Shown piece after piece: positions 6,028 through 6,605 of a stretch of DNA of 6,605 bases (the stretch's first letter is position 1; every line of letters starts with the position of its first letter). This DNA comes from CAYWNA01 sp964459305 (GTDB lineage Bacteria; Planctomycetota; Planctomycetia; Pirellulales; Pirellulaceae): the NCBI GenBank assembly GCA_964459305.1, contig CAYWNA010000430.1, positions 1 to 6,605 of the forward strand, given 5' to 3'. Below the pieces are notes generated by a model, which saw nothing but the letters and a program-made list of their open reading frames with translations, was not told where the DNA came from and ran no database searches. The position numbers were made by a program, and so were the translations under genes.

Positions 6028-6605
6028 ATGGGCAGACTTTCCTCATCGTTGTCAGCCGTATTGTTAGCGTGGATCAGCACTTCCTTTGCCTTGGCCGCCG
6101 ACCAACCGCCGCTGGCCAAAGCGCCGTTCGACGCGGATCAGGCCAAAGAGTTTCAAGAGCAGTGGGCCGAGCATATCGACAGACCATCGGTTCACACGAA
6201 CTCGATCGGCATGAAACTCACAGTAATCCCGCCGGGCGAGTTCATGATGGGAACGACGGAAGAGCAAATGCGCCAGGAGGTCGAAGACGCCAAAGGAGGC
6301 AAGTGGTACGTAGGCATCGCGTCCGGTCGTTCGATCGAGTTGCCGGCGCATCGGGTGCGGATCACCGAGCCGTTTTTGCATCGCTAAGTACGAAGTGACG
6401 CAAGGCCAATGGGAAGCGGTCTTGGGCGAGGACCAGCGGCTGGTCAAAGCGAAGAAGAACCCGCGGTTGGCAGAGACCGTGGGCCCAAACAAGTCCATGA
6501 ATGGGTTGAGCTGGAATGAGTGTCGGAAGTTTGTCGAGGCACTGCGCAAGAAGGTACCCGGCCACGGTTTCCGCCTTCCCACCGAGGCCGAGTGGGAATA
6601 CGCCT
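6028..6605 (+). pseudogene. Secreted FGE-sulfatase (SUMF1-like) domain protein, frameshifted, cut by window end
   Basis: ATG 6028 follows AGAGGAG (6014-6020) by 7 bases and encodes a signal peptide (SSLSAVLLAWISTSFALA, cut near 23). Next come a planctomycete-style linker (KAPFDADQAKEFQEQWAEH) and the start of the formylglycine-generating-enzyme-like domain: TNSIGMKLTVIPPGEFMMGT (58-76) and ELPAHRVRITEPF. Frame 1 then stops at TAA 6385-6387. Frame 2 resumes the domain without loss at IAKYEVTQGQW (from 6380) through LSWNECRKFVEAL to FRLPTEAEWEYA at the window edge. Removing one base between 6373 and 6379 restores the family consensus (PFLIAKYEVTQ without the C at 6379, or PFCIAKYEVTQ with four Ts instead of five). 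In Planctomycetes most such proteins are not proven sulfatase activators, and the catalytic Cys region lies beyond the window. It may be a pseudogene or a sequencing error. Confidence 0.8.

Noticed and set aside
768..6605. A diversity-generating retroelement, suggested by an RT motif plus an FGE-sulfatase-fold protein (a known class of variable protein)
   Set aside because: The RT piece is only about 20 residues, more like group II intron RT, and is 5 kb away. No template/variable repeat pair with adenine-specific changes was seen, and the C-terminal variable part of the FGE domain is outside the window.

Overview
The window looks like a piece of a planctomycete chromosome (Pirellulales-like), judged from gene content alone. 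It carries a DUF1552 fragment, a PQQ-propeller-like fragment, a secreted neutral-ceramidase-family protein, a two-domain secreted esterase, a CBM-bearing secreted protein, an IS4-type transposase remnant and a secreted FGE-sulfatase (SUMF1-like) protein. Codons are GC-rich at third positions, and everything recognisable lies on the + strand. No RNA gene or CRISPR array was seen.

Layout. (1) Bases 1-890 are a mosaic of at least four unrelated gene fragments joined end to end, none with both a start and a finish: PQQ-like propeller (3-~207), DUF1552 (~205-494), a glycosidase-like (alpha/beta)8 piece (489-~767) and a short reverse-transcriptase piece (~768-830). The next ~60 bases are unassigned. 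(2) A sigma70-like promoter (888-916) precedes two intact genes. One is a neutral/alkaline ceramidase-family protein (953-2317). The other is a two-module alpha/beta-hydrolase of the acetyl-xylan-esterase type (2398-4386), 80 bases downstream and probably co-transcribed. (3) After a small hairpin (4393-4409), a secreted protein with an N-terminal carbohydrate-binding-type module begins at 4451. It is cut near 5190, where the sequence switches directly into the 3' part of an IS4-family transposase (to 5658). (4) Bases 5659-6027 hold no gene but contain a 9-bp stem inverted repeat, three tandem 21-bp repeats and a perfect 8-bp-arm palindrome. (5) An FGE-sulfatase domain gene starts at 6028, is frameshifted around 6373-6385, and runs off the window end.

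Functionally, the intact part is a small secreted-hydrolase locus. All four starts chosen (953, 2398, 4451, 6028) give a signal peptide-like N-terminus and have a purine-rich ribosome binding site 5-7 bases upstream. The proteins would act on acylated or glycosylated substrates outside the cytoplasm. The flanks are gene debris. The main surprise is how many gene breaks lie in 6.6 kb. This could be real genome scrambling or a chimeric metagenomic assembly, and the sequence alone cannot separate these. I saw no convincing complete novel system.
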